DNA from: Microplitis mediator | Taxonomy: Eukaryota > Arthropoda > Insecta > Hymenoptera > Braconidae | Direction: 5' to 3' | DNA: 64,000 nt | Assembly (NCBI RefSeq): GCF_029852145.1 | Contig: NC_079975.1 | Location: forward strand, 13,203,275-13,267,274 | Part shown: piece after piece, positions 24,640 to 37,319 of the stretch | How positions within the stretch are numbered: the first letter of the stretch is position 1 | How the letters are laid out: every line of letters starts with the position of its first letter | Notes under the pieces: generated by a model | What the model was told of the DNA's origin: nothing | Databases searched by the model: none | Seen by the model: only the letters and a program-made list of their open reading frames with translations | Translations under genes and position numbers: made by a program

Positions 24640-24840
24640 TAAGGCGAGGTTGCGTCTTTCTATTTTGTCTCGATGCAACCTGTTTACCAGTACAGGGAAC
24701 TGGTGCAACGGTGGGCCTCTCCAAGCCCTCTTTGACTAGAGTCTCTTTATTTCCTGAGATGTCCAGAGTGTGTGGTCCGCACAGGTGTAGACCCGAGTGG
24801 CTGTGGTTAAGTACCACGCGCAATCAAGATTTTTGATCAT
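24640..24840 (-). repeat. GC-rich repeat with a coding-like segment, also at 56740-57020
   Basis: On the minus strand it contains AGGAAATAAAGAGACTCT, a segment also present on the + strand at about 56815. Translated in the same frame the two read GNKETLVKEGLERP and GNKETLVEVGLEWP. The shared reading frame hints at an old retroelement or transposon protein. Neither copy is an intact gene. Confidence 0.4.
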
Positions 24841-25404
24841 ACCTTCGATTAATGTCCACCCTTAGTCACTTGATCATATTTTTCAATTAAGAGTGTCGTC
24901 TGGAGAGAAAGTAGGGGCATGCAGCGCGTGGATACCCAAAAGGGCGAGGAAACGGCCTCCTGTGAAACGGAGGTGGACTTCAGTCCCGTCACACTAATTT
25001 TTTTTTTTCTAGTCGAAGCTTGGCAAACTCTTGGGCTAAGACTGGTCAACCGAGGCTCGGTAGTCAAAGATTGTTTGGCTCTTGGGTCAAGACTGACAAA
25101 CCGATTTTCAGCAGCCCTATATTCTGCCAAGACAGGCCCCGTCGTAAAAACTTTTTCCCACAAGGGTTCTGAGACCTCGAAACGTTGTAACATTTAACTC
25201 AAAATTACTTCTTACCATAAAATTTGAAATTAAATTGATTACTCGTATTTATCAATATCACGAGTACGTATTGAATGCAATAAAAATTTCGCTGCTTAAT
25301 ATTAGTTTACTAAGTCAGGAATTAGGTTTAGAAGAAGTTGATTAATAACAAAGATACTAATTGAATAAACCATCAATTTTTTATTTGAAAAATAGAATAC
25401 AAAG

Positions 25405-25827
25405 AGGGGCAGAGGCAGCCGTTCGGTTTGCGTGTGGCTTGGGCGATCACCAAAGTTAAGCAGCATCGAGCATGGTTGCTACTTGACTGGGTGACCGCTT
25501 TGCCACGCATTGAGCTTGAGTGGAGGTCTGTGCGCTAGACGCGGGTTGAAGATCCAATGATCGGTATAATGAGAATTTTATCGATCGCTGGAACTTCGCC
25601 TCATCCGACTGTATTGGCAATGGGTTTTCTCTGTGGTTTCCCCTTGCCGCTATACTCCCACAACAAAGGTTGGGTATAGGGCAACACGTAATGATGCAGT
25701 ACAGTAGGCACAAGTCGGTCCACAACCGCACGATAGAGGCAAGAAGTAGGAGAAAGTGCAGCAGTTGTGATTAAAGGCAAAAGTGTTAATAGTCTCTACA
25801 GGGGCTGGACACTGCAATAAATAAACA
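25405..25827 (+). mobile_element. 5S rRNA-derived SINE, second full copy with target duplication
   Basis: Head at about 25436-25507: GGGCGATCACCAAAGTTAAG, CAGCATCGAGC (5S A-box region), then TGACTGGGTGACCGCTT (C-box region). The body shares TGATCGGTA, TTTTCTCTGTGGTTT, TATAGGGCAA and GCAGTAC words in order with 5343-5784, and the tail is GCAATAAATAAAC. A perfect 17-base direct repeat, AAAAATAGAATACAAAG, flanks it (25388-25404 and 25828-25844). Two copies in opposite orientations with different perfect target repeats prove retroposition. Confidence 0.87.
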
Positions 25828-26489
25828 AAAAATAGAATACAAAGGCTGTATGTAATCTTAGGTAGTTATTGTACGAGCAGCTAAACTACTCCTTGTTATG
25901 CTGGTCCTTTTTTTCCTTATGATAACTACTATAGTCATGGATGACGACTGATACTTATATATGTATATAATAGACTGATTCGAAAAAATCGACTATTTTT
26001 TTTTTCTTCATTATATCCCGTTCAAATAACATGGGAAAAACATATCGAAAAAAAAAAATTTGAAAAAATCAATTTTCTTGAAAAAAAAAAAAATTTTTTT
26101 TGAAAAAATTTTTTTCAAGAATTACAGTTTTTGATTAAAAAAATGAAGTTTGTCGCTAAAAAAAAATTTTTGACATTAAAGAAATCATTGGAAACCAAAG
26201 AATCGCTAATTATGCCCATCAGTGTTTTCTTCGTACAACTCACAGAAAAAAAGTTATGAAGCTTGGAACAATAGTGAAATGAAAAACTTAACGTAAAGAT
26301 AATTTCCGGATTTTATTACGTGTACATGTTTATACACTGAATCTATATACTATGTATAATCAGTAAGGTGTTTTAAAAAGATTTTTGAGATCTTACATGT
26401 TTTCCGTATAAATTTCGAAAGAAAAATATTTTTGTTAAGAATTTTTTTTTTTTTCTTTCTGTATTTTTAAATTAAAAAGAAAGCTGAAG

Positions 26490-26560
26490 GAGCTTGAAAA
26501 TAGCGGGAAGTTTTGGGGCTGGCCCGCAGGGTCAACCGATAGACCGATTTTTTTTACGGG
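26490..26560 (-). repeat. Dispersed 'GGGCCAGCCCC' repeat, end fragment
   Basis: Reads AGCGGGAAGTTTTGGGGCTG then GCCCGCAGGGTCAACC on the + strand, the complement of the family's left end. Only this end is present. Confidence 0.6.
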
Positions 26561-28187
26561 TTTGTGTTGTCATAAAAGGCAGTATAAAAGTTTAAATAAT
26601 TAATCTATAAATTTTTTGTTTCTTGGATATTTGCATATTTGTGATTGAATATTTTGGCTTCTTTATAAAGTGCTTGTGATGTGCATGCAAAGATAATTTT
26701 CTTTTCAAGATGTCTAGTTACACAACGTTATGTGTAAAAATTTTCTCGCATTTCTATGAACGATGATCCAACTTAAATGTGTATTCGAGATTAATAAAAA
26801 AGACTCTTTAAAACATGAGATAATTGGTCGATCTGGATTAGATCCAAATTTCAACGAAGAAATATGTATGCATAAATATATTATCATTTGTGAATTTATT
26901 TTTATATAATTGCCCTCAATTTTATCTATTTATATCTAACGTATTTGTAACTGAAGTATTTGATAAAATCTTAATATTCTAGATAAGTTTTTGTATGATT
27001 ATTAATTGAGATCGTATATTTTTGTCCGATATCACAAGATAATATCATTGAGCCACGACCAATAACAAAAATTCGAAATGATAGTTCTGATAGGAAGTAT
27101 GTAATGGTATAGATTTTGAGTACAAAAATCAAATTTTTGTTATTAAATAAATGTAGATTTTTATTTTTAAATCTGTTACATCATGCATTTTTTAACTACA
27201 CAGAAAAAAATGAAATCTTGAACCAAGAAATAAAATGTCTTCGAAATTTTTTTTTATCATTCATGCGATATAAGTGCTATCTTAGCGCACGCTCTTTTGT
27301 TCGCCAAATAGCTGTTTGCCCATTCAACTGTTTCCACGTCATTTGTGTGCGTTATACGATTACCTGCGGTAAGTTTACTTGTCGCACTCAAATTTACTTG
27401 CCGAATGCAGATTATCGTATAATCCACAAAAATGTCGCGGTAACAGTTGAATCAACAAAAAGCTACTTGGGGAACAAAACAGCGAGCATTAAAATAGTAC
27501 TCGTATCGCATTAATAATAAAAAAAAGTATCTTCAATTTGTGCGGTATTGCTCACTTCGTTCGTGCGCTCAACTTTGCTCTCGTGGGCAGTCGACAACTT
27601 ACCGCACTAGTTGTACAATATACTATTCTTAAACCAAGCGAAATTTCTTACTTTATTGAAGTAAAAAAATTATTTGATCCAAGAATTTATTTCTGAAAAG
27701 AGCCAATTATCTTGTTTCAAGAAATTCTTGTCTTGATTTAGATTTTCTTGGCTCTAACGATTTTATATCTTCGATGAATAACTTTCGTGTTTTGACCCAA
27801 AACTATATTATCTTCAATAGAATTCTTCAAGCAAGACCACTTGTCTTCAACTCAAAATGACGTATTATTGTTTTAAGAATTTTTAATTTTTGGTTTAAGT
27901 ACACGGAAAGAATTTTTTGATGAAAATCACTCTGCAATTTCGAGTAATCCTGGGCCATTCCAAAAAATTAGTATTTTTTATTGCAACTTTTAATATTTTT
28001 CGTTAAAATTTTAATATCACTACACTATATTTTACTCTACTAGTGAGTAATTTTTAACAGCAGATAAATTGGTATAATTATATGATTTTAGACGCTGTTG
28101 GGATCCCATATTTAATCGGTTATTATGAATATTTTATCTGAATCTACCAATTTGTATTCTACGTGTATTAATTTTTACTCCCCAATA

Positions 28188-28354
28188 TACTCTCTTAAAA
28201 TGAATCAGTGAAAAGTGCTGCAAATCAGTGAATATTCACTGCATAAACAGTCTCAAGTATACCACTTAATCAATCCGTGGTATACTTGGGACTGTTTATG
28301 CAGTGAATATTCACTGATTTGCAGCACTTTTCACTGATTCATTTTAAGAGAGTA
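28188..28354. repeat. Near-perfect 78-bp-arm palindrome
   Basis: Arms 28188-28265 and 28277-28354 are complementary at 77 of 78 positions around an 11-base loop. Outer end TACTCTCTTAAAATGAATCA. Such identity means recent origin or gene conversion; transcription would give a long RNA hairpin. Confidence 0.9.
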
Positions 28355-28718
28355 GTATTTCTTTAAACCTATTGATGTTATGACGAAAAATTACTTGAAC
28401 TTCGAACAAAATTTCGAATCCATTGAAGTATTTTGTACTCTCAACTGCCGAGTAATATTTCAGTAGTCTTCGTTAATCTTCGGTTAATATCGACTTCGAT
28501 TCAATTTCTTTTATTTCGCTCGCGACAACTTACATGTTACGCACACAAACGTATGCTTGGAAAAGAAGACGATCTCTTTATCTCTCTATAACTTAATATT
28601 TATTTTAAAAATAAAAAAAATTTATTATCTTTTCTTTTTCAACACTATACGAGTAATTTTTTTTTTCTTCTTCAAAATATTTATTTTAATATTATTAAGG
28701 TTTTTATCCATTTTTTAT

Positions 28719-29240
28719 ACAATATGATTTAATTCTCCTCTTTATTGAATAGAATTTTTCCCGATGTTTATTAAAACTTTGTACAACGTTTCGTCAGTTT
28801 CCTGACTTCCTCAAGTACTCATTTATAAAAACATCGAATTGTTAAATCCATGAGTTATAAATTAGGAAATTGATACGACTGTTACTAATAATATTTATAG
28901 GTACAAACGATGATCTAGAATGGTTAGACGCGAATAAGTTTATGTTATAATAGTTTTTTTTTTGACACTAGCAATTGAATTTTTAATAATTTAATAAATT
29001 AACAATATTATTAGTTAATATTTTCAAGTATAATTTCACAATATGTATAATGAATAAACTAAATATTATTAGTAACAGTCGTATTAATTGCTTGCTTTAT
29101 AACTCATGGATTTAACAATTCGATGTTTTTATAAATGAGTACTTGAAGAAGTCAGGAAACTGACGAAACTTTGTACAAAGTTTTAATAAACATCGAGAAA
29201 AATTCTATTCAATAAAGAGGAGAATTGAATCATATTGTAT
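28719..29240. repeat. Inverted repeat with about 180-bp arms
   Basis: Arms about 28719-28897 and 29061-29240 (outer words AATATGATTTAATTCTCCTC and complement) with a roughly 165-base AT-rich spacer. A few mismatches and a short insertion separate the arms. Probably a further foldback insertion inside the 27902-29595 element. Confidence 0.8.
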
Positions 29241-29899
29241 TTATTTTAAGTCATATTCTAATACAATTAGATGGTTTTAGATTTTTCATAGAAATTTCAA
29301 CCTATTAATTGTAATTTTTATTTTAATTCAATATAAATTTTATAAAATGAATCATCAACTTTTTATAATACCTTACAAGCAAGAATTGAATTTAAGAGAA
29401 TTTATTTAGACAGCCGCTAGGGGTAATTTTTACTCCTAATTGTGAGTAAAAATTAATCTGATTGATTTTTACTCACTGAAAGAGTAAAATTTCGTAATTC
29501 AAAAGTAAAAAGTCGTAATGGCCCAAGATTACTCGATTTAGAGTTATTTTTAGAATAAACGACATGGCAATATTCATACGAATATTCTTTCCGTGTAGGT
29601 TATGAAAAAATTCCTTGGAAAATCGACCATGAGGACACATACAATAGTTAGATTTTTAAAAAATCTACCTAAAAATGGCATTCTTCAAACTAGTATTCTT
29701 GGTCCAAGAATATCTTACTTGAATCAAGTTAACTTTTTTTTCTGTGTACGCTTATATTCCCTGTCTACGTTAATGTGTAGTTATGTTTACATGATACACT
29801 GCATAACCTCAAATTCGATAATAAACATTGCTATAGTCATCCCATAGATAATAGAAAATTTAATTAATTGAAGGTGATAATTAATAAGTGATAATTATA

Positions 29900-30202
29900 C
29901 ACAGTAAAAAATAATGTGTATTTGTGTCGAAAACGGTTTGTGTTAAAAATCGTAGTGTGTTAAACTAACACAAAGTTTGTGTCACTTTTTTTTTAACATA
30001 AAAAATGTGTTATACACTCTTTATTAACACATTTTGTGTGTTACTCTGGAATACTTTGCGCCCTCTTGTGGCGATATTTCAACATTATCTTTGTGTTAAA
30101 AAGGGGTTACACAAAGTTTGTGTCGAAATTTCAACACAAATTTTGTGTCAACCGTTTTTAACACACAAACTGTGTTGATTTTACACAATATTTTTTACTG
30201 TG
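29900..30202. mobile_element. 303-bp MITE, CACAGTAAAAAATA ends, TA target
   Basis: Complementary ends CACAGTAAAAAATA and TATTTTTTACTGTG flanked by TA on both sides. The inside repeats TTTGTGTTAA / TTAACACAAA words many times in both directions, so most of the element can fold on itself. Tc1/mariner-like target preference. Confidence 0.8.
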
Positions 30203-30593
30203 TAAGTAGTAGCTATAAGTAAAAAGAGAATAGTTGTCATTTAAATTTAAAACTTTTTAAATAATTGAAAAGAATTTATTACTTTTATTGTTAATTTTTT
30301 AATAAGGAATAATTAATTGAATTATATCAAATTAATTAATGATAATAATTAATTAGTGAGAATACTAAGCTATAAGAGAAAAAAAAATGGTTATTATTAA
30401 AATTTAAAACTATTTCAATTGCTTGAAGTATTTAATTACCTTTATTAAAAATAGTTAATTTTGTAATAAAAAATAAATAAATAATTCAATTAAAAATTTG
30501 TAGTTTGATTATATTAATTTAGTAAATTGATTACCATAAATTTCTTAAATTAATAGTTATTGATTTATTTAATTAATTTATATTAATTTCTTG

Positions 30594-31553
30594 CACTGAG
30601 AAAAATATTTTCTCCTGTCAACTAAATTTTAGTTATGACAATAAAATAATTTGATTGCCCATTGCCAATCATATATTTGGTTGTTTTAACTAAATATTTT
30701 ATAATCCATCAACGAAACAAATTATCAGAAACTATAAAATATTTAGTAAAAATAATTACGCGTTTAGTAGAAAGCATAAAATCAAATTGATTACCTGTAG
30801 AATTTAAAAAGTAGTCATAATGAAATATATGAGTGTTCTTTAGAGAATGATCTATTAATAATAATTGAATATTATTTTAAAATGACAGAATATTTATTTT
30901 AGAGTTAAATAAATGCATATTTAGAAAAACAATTTCGTTCCTTGACACGTACTTTTTTTTTCGTACTATGACAAAAATTGTTCAGGAAAAACATTAATAT
31001 TAAACACTAATGTCATAGTGTAATACAGTATACTCCTATATTACTATCAAAAAGGGAATATAATAACTCTGAAATAAGTATCTTACCAGGGACACCACAA
31101 ATGGTGGGCGCGATCTAGTGCCAAGCACCGAACTACTCGCGCTGCTGCTGCCTAGCATCATAACTTTTAAATCAATGATCATTTGATTCAAATATATATT
31201 TATCAACCTCGAACAAATATATATGTATTAATTCTAAATGAATATATTTTTTTGTGTCTAAGTAATATTTATTAGAGTTAACATAATAATATTTTGCTTT
31301 AAATATTTAGATTTGTTGGCAAAATAGTTTAGTTGTCCATTAAATAAATATTTTCTTAACTTTACTAAATGATTTTATTATCTTAGAGAGAGAAATATTA
31401 ATGTCAACCAAATAGAGTCTATTGATTCATTTGTTAAAAATGATAAAATAGATTATATTGACGTAATAAAATTTAGTTGTCCCAAATAAATTTTAGTTTA
31501 ACAGGATTTAAAAAAACCAATTTAATTGTCCAAAGAGAAATTTTTTCTAAGTG
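30594..31553. mobile_element. 960-bp CACTGAGAAAAA element; inverted partner at 63521-64000
   Basis: Ends CACTGAGAAAAATATTTT and AAATTTTTTCTAAGTG, with TG next to both. The interior has a GC-rich core near 31085-31160 (GGGACACCACAAATGGTGGG and CGCGATCTAGTGCC). The same sequence appears in reverse orientation at the window's right end. Non-coding. Confidence 0.7.
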
Positions 31554-32899
31554 TGCATATATTTATGTTAATTTAGTAAATTCAGTATTTCCAAATTATT
31601 AGTACACTGAAAAAAAAGTTTAAGTCCTATTGGTATACACTTTTTTAATGAATTGGTATTGCGAATATGATATAAAAAAGTTTAAGTATTATCGCAATAC
31701 TCTGTTTAAGTGAGTGACTTATATTTTCCGTACGATACTATAGCAAGTCCAGAGAGTATAGTAAAAAAAGTTCCCGCGTAAGACTCAGCGCGTATTTTGC
31801 ATCTTTTTTCCCCGAGTTTATATTATACCTTTAACCTCTACATCGTTCTTAAGAGCGTTAAACAGATTATTTACATAATTGGAATTAAAAATAATCATTA
31901 TGGATTCCTGGGTGAAAAATAAATTGACCGAGTGGAATTTTTCATCCTATCATCAAGTATTATCGATAAATGGGTTTATTGTCATTTCTTTAATATATAA
32001 CAATATTTATTTCCATAACCTTTCTTAAAGAAACGAAGAATCTCTGTAATTCTAAACGAATATTCTCTCCGTGTAGTGTAAAACTTTAATTTATTCTTCA
32101 TATGTGAACTAAAAATTCGTTTGAGTACAGTTTGTGTAATAAAACTATTTTACAAAATACGCATATATTTTTATACGTTCAAAAATTTTTTATTGTCATA
32201 TCGTCTCACTTGGAACTTAACACACTTTACTCACCAATGACCCCAACATTCCAAAAGCATGACGTAAGTTAATGTGTGTGATTTGTAGCAACTCCGTGAC
32301 AAATACTAATAAGTAATACAGAAGTTGATAATCTATACATAGGAACAAAAAAATAGTGCTAGAACAAATAGAGAAAAAATCTGGGCAACGGTTGGCCCTG
32401 CGAGCCAGCCCCAAAACTTCCCACTGTTTTCGAGCTTTTTGAGCTCGAAAACATTGTTGTGAATACATTTTCGAGCTCAAAACACTTTTGGATGCAATTG
32501 TTTCTTATAAAATTTTTATGCTTAAACAAGTTACGTTATATATTTAAGTTTGAAAATATAAAAATCGAAAATAATTAATGAACAAGCGTTTCTTCAATTT
32601 TAATTCACGATTATGTTGAATAAAATAAATGTTGAATACATTCGGCCTGAATGGCCGAAATCAATGAGGGTGACCCAAATAAAGTTTAAAATGAGTTTTG
32701 ACTCAGATCAGAGCGTTAATACACTGTTAAAAAAAATAGTAAATTTCCAATATGTTTACCAAACATATGTTATGGAAATTTACAAATTAGCGTATTGTAA
32801 AACTAAACAGTAAACAATATTTGTAAAATTACAATGTCTTTCTGTAAAAATGATATTCAAATTGTACAATCACAAAAAAAAATTGTTATTTTACATTAT

Positions 32900-33900
32900 T
32901 TTTGTATGAATCAGATACGTATAGTAATTTTACAATATTATAGTTAAAATTTTAACATCGATATGGTAAATTTATTATAAATTCATGTAATTAAATTTAC
33001 TATAATTGTTAGTAAAATTAGGGACAAAAATTTGATTTTCAAATTACTACTAAATTCTTGAATATTTACCAAACACCAATTTAAATTTACTTATTTTCTA
33101 AGGAAATAAGAGATGGATATTGTAATTTTCCATTTCCTTTACATTTATCTCGTACAAATTGTAATTTTACGATACTATAGTGTACATTTCAACTATGAGA
33201 TGGTAAATTTATCATAAATATTTGTGATTTACTTTACTGTTATTATTGGTAAAACTACAACATAAGATTTGTTTTTGAAATTACAATAAAAGTTTTTAAT
33301 TTTTACAATAAAATTATTTAAATTTACAAATTTCATTCGGAAATAAAAAATCGATATTGTAAATTTACATTTCTTTTGAATTGATCTAATACAAATTGTA
33401 ATTTCAAGACACTAAAGTGTACATTTCAAGTCAAATACGGTAAATTTGTCATAAATATTTAAGATTTAATTTACTGTTATTATTGGTAAAATTACAATAA
33501 AAGATTTGTTTTTGAAATTACAACAAAATTTTTTAATTTTTGCAAAAAATTATTCAAATTTACATATTTCATTAAGAAATAAAAAATCGTTATTGTGATT
33601 TTACGTTTTTTTTGTATTGATCTAATACAAATTGTAATTTTAAGACACTACAGTGGACATTTCAAGTAAAATCCGGTAAATTTATCATAAATATTTGTGA
33701 TTTAACTGGCTGCAATTGTAAGTAAAACTACCATAACAAATTGGTTTTTAAAAATATATCAAAACATTGAGCTATCAATCTAATATTTATTCAAATTTAC
33801 ATATTCTATTGGGAAATATTAAATGGATATTTTAGTTTTGATTTCTGAATTTTTCGCATTAAATAAATCAGAATTTTGATCTTACGATAGACTAGAGGTG
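32900..33900. repeat. Tandem array, about 237-bp unit, four diverged copies
   Basis: The sequence ACAAATTGTAATTTTA…ACACTA…TACATTTCAA recurs at about 33150, 33388 and 33625, with a weaker copy from about 32910. Units are AT-rich and rich in TTGTAATTT in both orientations. Lies near the left end of the 5.27-kb element. Confidence 0.65.
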
Positions 33901-36475
33901 GAAAAAAGGATTTATTATGAATATTAGTTATTTAGTTTACTGCAATTATTAGTAACATTAAAAACAAAATAATATTCTCAATAACTGCAAAATTCATACT
34001 GAACAGAAAACATGTACAGTAATTAAAAATGAGCCAAAATGAATTATAAGATGAAAAATTTTTTTAATAATTTTTTGAGCATTAGTCTTTTGTGTCCTGG
34101 CATTATTTCAAATTATAATGAGATTATCGACATAAGCTAGACTTACAATCTGTAAGTTGAAATTATAATTTTCGGTTTTTATTACCAAGTTACATTTTAA
34201 CCTTAAGGTTCTGCATCTGAAATACATATTTTCATATCCTCTATGAATTTTTATACTTTCTCGAAGTTTTCTTTTTTTTTTTTTATCACGTCTCATTTAA
34301 AAAAAAAGGATCGGAAGTAAGTCTTTCGACCGTTGCCTTATTTTACGATCTACCGGAACGCTTCAAACATGCCCTCAGAATTTTTTTTTTGTACTTTTTT
34401 TTTTCTCCAACTCTTTTTATTGTTTAAATATTTTTCTGACGCTACCATGTTATAGCGACGTTTTCAAATAATAAAGTTTATTTATAACAATTACAATACT
34501 TGATATACTGCAACGTTAAAATAAATAATTAACCCATAATAAAATTACTGTAAAGTATTTATCTTCAATTTCATAACAAATCAATTATCAGTATTGAAAT
34601 GAAAAAGATATTTTACACAGTCTACATAAAATTCGTTGAGGCAGAATAAATTGACAGCTACCCATAATTTAATTATTAATTAATTAAATCTTGATTTCTA
34701 CAGTTTTTACTAATATTACATTTTAACATACTGTGTGCGTGCTTTTATTATTAGAAAATTAAAAAATTTTTAATTATTTAAAATTTCTTGTTTGCTATAC
34801 AGATAAACATTTGTTTATGAGTGAATTTGGTATCAAAGAATAAAGACTATATACATGTATAAAAATAACTCGGAAAAGATGTATAATCATAATCTTATAC
34901 ATGAAACGACATATACGCGTTAATTGTAGCAATGTATAGTATCGTTATTTTTCATGTTATTTAAGAGATATTCAAAAACATATACGGGACTAAGTTATTA
35001 AAATATACGACTGTGTGTTTGTAGATGTTTAAAAACAACCAAATTCTTTTGCTTCTTCATATACCAATATATGGACCAAAAAATAAACGGTTTGAAACCT
35101 TCGATGTTAAAACAAAGCAGTCAAGACATAGACCACATTTTTGACGGAAGAACTATTAAATTAAAAATTGTCGTTACAATTTTTTTAATTCATTTGATTA
35201 AAATTATTCAGAATTCTATGTAATTATTCGTAGTTATGTTAAATTGTGATAATAATAGGAAACTGAGAATTGTAGAAAATTTTCTCTTTTTTTTTAAATT
35301 TTCTCGATCTACCATCGAGTTTACTTTTTCTCTGGTCATAAAAACCTCTCTCATACACGAGCCGGGACCAACATGTGACTTGTGACGTCAAAGGTCCCAG
35401 GACAAAGGTCTTAGTTTTATTTAAGAAACAAACAACTCTTAGCCGATACAACTAGAACACATAGCCCTTCGTCTCCGGGGGGAACATACGTATTCTTTTA
35501 GGCACAAAGTGAACACGTTAGCGACAATTACAATAAAAAAAAACAATAAATATTAATAAAAATAATCAGTGTGAAATTAGTGAATTTTTAATTGTGCAAG
35601 TTTTTTAGTAATTCATTTTATAAACAATTTTAGTGAAGTATAATAAACTCATTAAATAAATAACTAGTGATACAGATCCAACAAAGAAGCATTATAAATT
35701 TGGTCTTATAAAAGGTAAGCATCCCATACGCATCAACCTTATATTAACTCTTTCTTTAAAGCTAAGCATTTTGTGTCACTGCTAAAGAAAAATATGTGAA
35801 TTATTGCTATCTATTTTTATACAAATTTAAATAATTTTTGAGTCATCAGCTTTTCTGAATTAAATTGTCTATGAGATTATAATACTTTTCAATTTAGAAA
35901 TAATTTAGTATTAAACACGGATTTTTCATATTTCAACTTAACTTTATTAAAAATTTATACCTTTTATTAATCTCTTTTTTAGTTGTTTAAAAATTACTTT
36001 ATTTGGTAACATGAAATTATTTAATATCGATACAATTTATGCTTAAAAACTAATATTACGTTCCTTGTGGAGATTAAAAAAATTTTTATATAAAATGAAT
36101 TTATTTATTTTAGGCATTAAAAGTACCAATCAGTTAATACTATTTTATCGATAGTTTTTATTTATTTTTTGTTCATTATATTATATAAATTTTTTGCAAC
36201 AAGTATGTTAGTGTCACTAATCACCAACATCACCAAAAAAATGATATAGAGTCTACAGACACTCTGTTCGTTCGTAATATGATAAAAAAGCTAAAAAACA
36301 TTTTGCCATTTCGAATAACGAAAATACTTATAGCGAGATGATTTTTGATTTCATTGTAAGATTTATGAAAGAAGATTTAACATTTCTTTATTATTTTGTC
36401 AGTGCAAGTTACCTATTTTTTTGTTTTTAAGTTGTAAATAAGTTGAATTATTCAAATTTAAAATTTCGATTTCAG

Positions 36476-36978
36476 AAAGAATTGGAGGAGAATGAGCTGT
36501 TTGCAGTGACGCCAGTAACAAATCCGATATTAATTATCCGAGGTATTACATAATAAATATCATAAAATTAGTTTCTAATTTCAAGAGAATTCAATGCCAT
36601 AATTATATATGTATGTATGCTGTTTTTTCTGTTAATAGGAAAAGAATTACACGATGATAACAAACGATACAATGTAGTACTCGAAAAACAATGTCTGATT
36701 GGAGTAGATTCATTCCTTGAAGGAATTTTAGTTACATTTTTATCGTACTATGTCTTTGGATTTGCTTATCCAAACAAATTAGAAAAGACAATGGAAGCTA
36801 TTCAAAAGTAAGTTTCATACTATTACATTAATTTATCAAGTTTTATTGTAAAATACAAATGATGCATCATTTTTATTATTTATTTTTCAGATTGTTTCTT
36901 AAAATTTCTCCACCAGGGAAGGGTAATAAGCGAGATGGAAAAAAACGAAAAGCTATACTGTCATTTATCCGAAAGTAG
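36476..36978 (+). CDS. Uncharacterised spliced gene inside the element, C-terminal exons
   Basis: Exons 36476-36542, 36639-36807 and 36891-36978 have good GT/AG sites (AG|GTATTA, AA|GTAAGT, acceptors TTTCAG, AATAG, TTTCAG) and join in one frame to a TAG stop, followed by AATAAA-like signals. The product reads FAVTPVTNPILIIRGKELHD, then GVDSFLEGILVTFLSYYVFG, FAYPNKLEKTMEAIQKLFLK, and a basic tail GNKRDGKKRKAI. The hydrophobic segment followed by AYP recalls the C-terminal part of uncharacterised metazoan proteins that occur in many copies, often annotated near transposons; I recall this only loosely. No start codon was found: a strong donor at 35716 (AAAAG|GTAAGC) may end a 5' UTR exon, but its frame has stops. 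It is either 5' truncated or has an unrecognised first exon. Confidence 0.5.
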
Positions 36979-37319
36979 CTTCATTTATGAAAGAAATAAA
37001 TTATTATATAAATAATTAATAAAAATTAAAACCTTTTATATAAAATATAATTCGAAAATTTAAAAAAAAAATCAAATGTATTCAGACAAAAATTTAGATA
37101 AATAAATTACAATTAATTACTAATTTTGCTAAGCTTTACTCAGTTCTCAGCTTAGTGAAATTTCGATATGCGTATAGTAATGTTACTATACACTTTTTAA
37201 AAAGAATTCGAGCTATTTACTATATGCGTATTGTAATTTCACTAAACTTTCCCTCAATATAATTTTAGTAATATCTATTGAATTTATTGTAACTGTACTA
37301 AAGAATTTTCACACATAAT

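Larger units (their letters stand above)
22490..24640. mobile_element. Possible element with TTACATTTTCAAACTGTAA subterminal motifs
   Basis: Both sides (about 22530-22870 and 24270-24620) are rich in variants of TTTACATTTTCAAACTGTAA in both orientations, like transposase-binding subterminal repeats. Between them lie the open frame at 23323-23715 and an inserted GGGCCAGCCCC repeat. Exact ends and target duplication were not found. Confidence 0.35.
27902..29595. mobile_element. CACGGAAAGAA foldback element, nested, 1.7 kb
   Basis: Ends CACGGAAAGAATTTTTT and ATTCTTTCCGTG with flanking TA (27900-27901, 29596-29597). GAGTAATC(C/T)TGGGCCATT also occurs inverted near each end. Two separate palindromes lie inside (28188-28354 and 28719-29240). 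No coding frame. Inserted into the element at 27199-29746. Confidence 0.7.
27199..29746. mobile_element. CACAG-type inverted-repeat element, outer member of a nest
   Basis: Ends CACAGAAAAAAATGAAATCT and TTTTTTTTCTGTG, with TA on both sides (27197-27198, 29747-29748). Near the ends lie CTTGAACCAAGAAA-type words in both orientations, shared with the element at 39998-41799. The element at 27902-29595 is inserted inside. No transposase frame is seen. Confidence 0.65.

Noticed and set aside
24849..25197. Overlapping 92- and 114-residue frames on opposite strands
   Set aside because: GC-richer repeat sequence with words shared with 22380-22460 (GCCAAGACTGGTGACCCGAAG). No conserved protein features.
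25430..25507. Genuine 5S rRNA gene
   Set aside because: Only about the central and 3' two-thirds match, several conserved bases differ, and the segment is part of a 423-base unit with target repeats.
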